Source: Undaria pinnatifida (Eukaryota; Sar; Phaeophyceae; Laminariales; Alariaceae). From it: a stretch of 64,000 nt of DNA. The stretch covers positions 17,247,318-17,311,317 of the forward strand of contig JABAKD010000009.1 of assembly GCA_012845835.1 (NCBI GenBank), given 5' to 3'. The translations under genes were made by a program, and so were the position numbers. Below, piece after piece: positions 61,758 to 64,000 of the stretch. The stretch's first letter is position 1. Every line of letters starts with the position of its first letter. Below the pieces are notes generated by a model, which was not told the DNA's origin, did no database searches, and worked only from the letters and a program-made list of their open reading frames with translations.

Positions 61758-64000
61758 CCGGGCCAGCTTTTTATAATTTAATTCCGCGGGCGAAGCCCGT
61801 GGAATTTTTGTGGAAACCCCTATCGTATTTAGACTAGTCTAAAGGAAAAAAAAACAGAGTTTTGGGTGCGATGCCGCAAGGGATTACAGCCGCTCTGTGC
61901 CGCCATATCCCTTATTGTGTCGACTACGAGTGTGGAACGGGTGTTGACTAGGTTGCCTGTCCATCAGAATGTCACGCACGGCCGTGGTAGTCGTCTATGC
62001 AACGAGTGCAATGCTGCTGTAGAGTGCTATATTCTGGCGATATCTTTTTTACCGTTTGGTAGGATACGCGGAAGATGTGACACCTCGGGACTCGAGACGT
62101 ACAGCATGCGGAAGGTTCACGAATAAATACGGCAGCATGCTGAATTCCGGACGGAGAGTACATATTGTCCTACCATATAGCCTGGTGTGTAGCAGGTGCA
62201 GTATAGTACGAGTACCGATAGTAATAATCTTCAGTTGCAATCCGTACGTGTGCATGCGGCCTTTCGTGGGCCACACCACTGAGACGAGACATGGGCCCAT
62301 ACAACGCACGTACGAATACGCATGTATGTGCGAGGCTTGCACTGGCTTATACCGCAGCCTGGATTAGCTGCTTGTGTACGCTCCTCATGCCATACTAAAC
62401 ACACTTCGCCTTTCTACCTTCGGCATTGCCCCCTGTAGGTATCGTTTTCTTTGCGCGCATGCACAGACAGCGACGACGCGGCCTCGACGTGTCAAAGCTT
62501 GACTAGAATCATATTTGTATCTGAAAATTATTCCTGCTCAGACCTCCTGCCCATCAGCCGTGGGTCCACCCTAGCCAAACCTGGGCGCTACTGGTTGGCA
62601 CGTGCTACACGTCTGCGTAGGAATATCAAACGGCAGCCTCCCACTTAAGCGTTCTATCTTACTTTTGGCGGTACTCCGCCCACAATTCCACCTCTCACGT
62701 CAGTGTTGCCAACGTCACCGTCTTCTCTAGTCCCTCGGTCGTCACATCACCCACTCCCCTCCCTAACACCAACACCCCATAACAAAAGGTAGACTGCCCC
62801 CTCCACCTCTACCCCGTTTACAGCACAAGCGAAGCCAGACGGTTCTGGTCATGCTTGAGCTGTTTGCGACGCAGGGACCCTCGGAAGAGTGGTGTTCTTG
62901 CTGGTGTTGTTGCTATATTGCCCGCTTCGCGTCAACGTCTTTCTTGAATTCCTGCGAAAAAGTTGCACTCGCAGCCTTCCACCTCTAGTCGGTCGGCCAG
63001 CACCTCGTTCTGGAATTGCTACAGCTTCATTCCGGCTCGCCGCAAAGGCAGTGAAGTCCAGTACCTGCGGACTTTTCCCTTTCGAGATACTAAGGTGGCG
63101 AAAGGCTTGACGATAGTGTCCCGGCAGACATCCTGCTAACGGCGCGAACAGATCAAACAGCAGGGAGGACACAGGGGATGGCAACACGAGGGGTTATCTG
63201 TCACTGAAAACTCAATGCTATCATAACGCCGCTATTCGAAGTGGCAACGGAATAAAGGCAGGCAGTATACATTGAGTCCAAAGAACGATGCACGAATGCA
63301 GCTCCATACAGAGCAGCTGGTGTTCAACCGTCACCTCCAGATGTAGCGAAAAAAATGCAAACCCCACGCTGGTCTCGCTAACAATCCGCGCGTCCACTAG
63401 CCCAGAAAAAATCCACGGCATGTGATATCTTCTTCAATCCCACCATTGAAAAGTGGGGTCGACTACCACGAGGCTGTATCTCCAGAAAATTGTCTATCAG
63501 CAGCGAGCGTAAACCCCTAGCAAACGCTAGCAACTCCGAGTCCGTGTCCCTGTGCCGTCGTTGGAATTACTGGGGATTTTAGCGTCGACAACGATCCTTG
63601 AGAGGGGTGGCCAGAACTAGAGTTCACCGCGGCTGGTTTGGACGCAGAGCGAGCGACTGTTATTGAATTACGAGCGAAAGCGACCCATAAATAGTGCTGC
63701 CTACTTGGTACATTGCAACTCTCCGTTGAGCTTAGCACGCCCCCCTCCGGCATATGCCTACTGTACTACTTCGCTAAATATGAAGACATCATACGCGATG
63801 GCACGCAAACAATAGTTTTCGACGATGCTGACTGCGCCCAGGTGAGTTGACTTATTAATTGACGATCTCCAAAGATCCCAACCATACCGAAGTCGCACTT
63901 TTATTGCGGTCGTGACAGTGAGCCAATTATAGTCAATGCGGTCAAACTTTGTGTGGCGCCGTACAACGGTATAGCCCCAATGATCTACGAAGCAATCGAG
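61758..64000. mobile_element. Second copy of the 5.0-kb element, truncated by the window end
   Basis: Begins CCGGGCCAGCTTTTTATAAT and follows the first copy at an offset of 5015, then 5016 after a one-base insertion (GAGTTT versus GAGTTTT). Only three differences were noticed over 2.24 kb. A 17-bp spacer separates it from the right end of the first copy. Its right end is outside the window. Confidence 0.9.

Noticed and set aside
56743-63998. LTR retrotransposon with 2.24-kb LTRs
   Set aside because: The direct copies lack TG...CA ends, no primer-binding site or pol is seen between them, and TA-flanked inverted 9-mers favour a TIR unit in tandem. It is kept only as an alternative.

Overview
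The window is eukaryotic nuclear DNA: genes are split by many introns with GT-AG and GC-AG borders, exons are short, and introns run to several kb and are packed with repeats. Six host genes can be assembled by phase-consistent splicing. Their content (ISWI-type remodeler, EHD/dynamin-type GTPase, PMS2-type MutL, TPR protein, ARP2, PAPS-dependent sulfotransferase), the long introns and the regular strand alternation suggest a photosynthetic stramenopile, most likely a brown alga. That assignment is inference from gene style; no rRNA or organelle sequence is present to confirm it.

Layout: (1) 348-10291 (+), 3' part of an ISWI-like gene whose SLIDE domain is followed by a winged-helix segment and an HMG box. 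(2) 10292-17816, intergenic, with SINE-like and tandem repeats. (3) 17817-26969 (-), a complete nine-exon EHD/dynamin-superfamily GTPase gene. (4) 27484-42169 (+), a complete nine-exon PMS2-type gene, divergent from the GTPase gene, with a 6.5-kb second intron made of satellites and mobile-element pieces. (5) 42858-43862 (-), a small TPR protein. (6) 44207-47067 (+), ARP2, divergent from the TPR gene. (7) 50387-54410 (-), a membrane-anchored sulfotransferase. (8) 54747-56117, a pogo-like element with perfect TIRs and TA duplication. (9) 56743-64000, a 5.0-kb element followed 17 bp later by a nearly identical second copy that runs off the window.

The genes do not form a pathway. They are housekeeping functions (chromatin remodelling, membrane remodelling, mismatch repair, branched-actin nucleation, sulfation) in alternating orientation, so that neighbours share promoter regions (26970-27483, 43863-44206) or converge. 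The most notable points are the ISWI-winged helix-HMG architecture, the high share of GC-AG introns (4 of 30), the set of mobile elements with clear termini, and the tandem 5-kb element. I did not find a defence-type or other clearly new multigene system.
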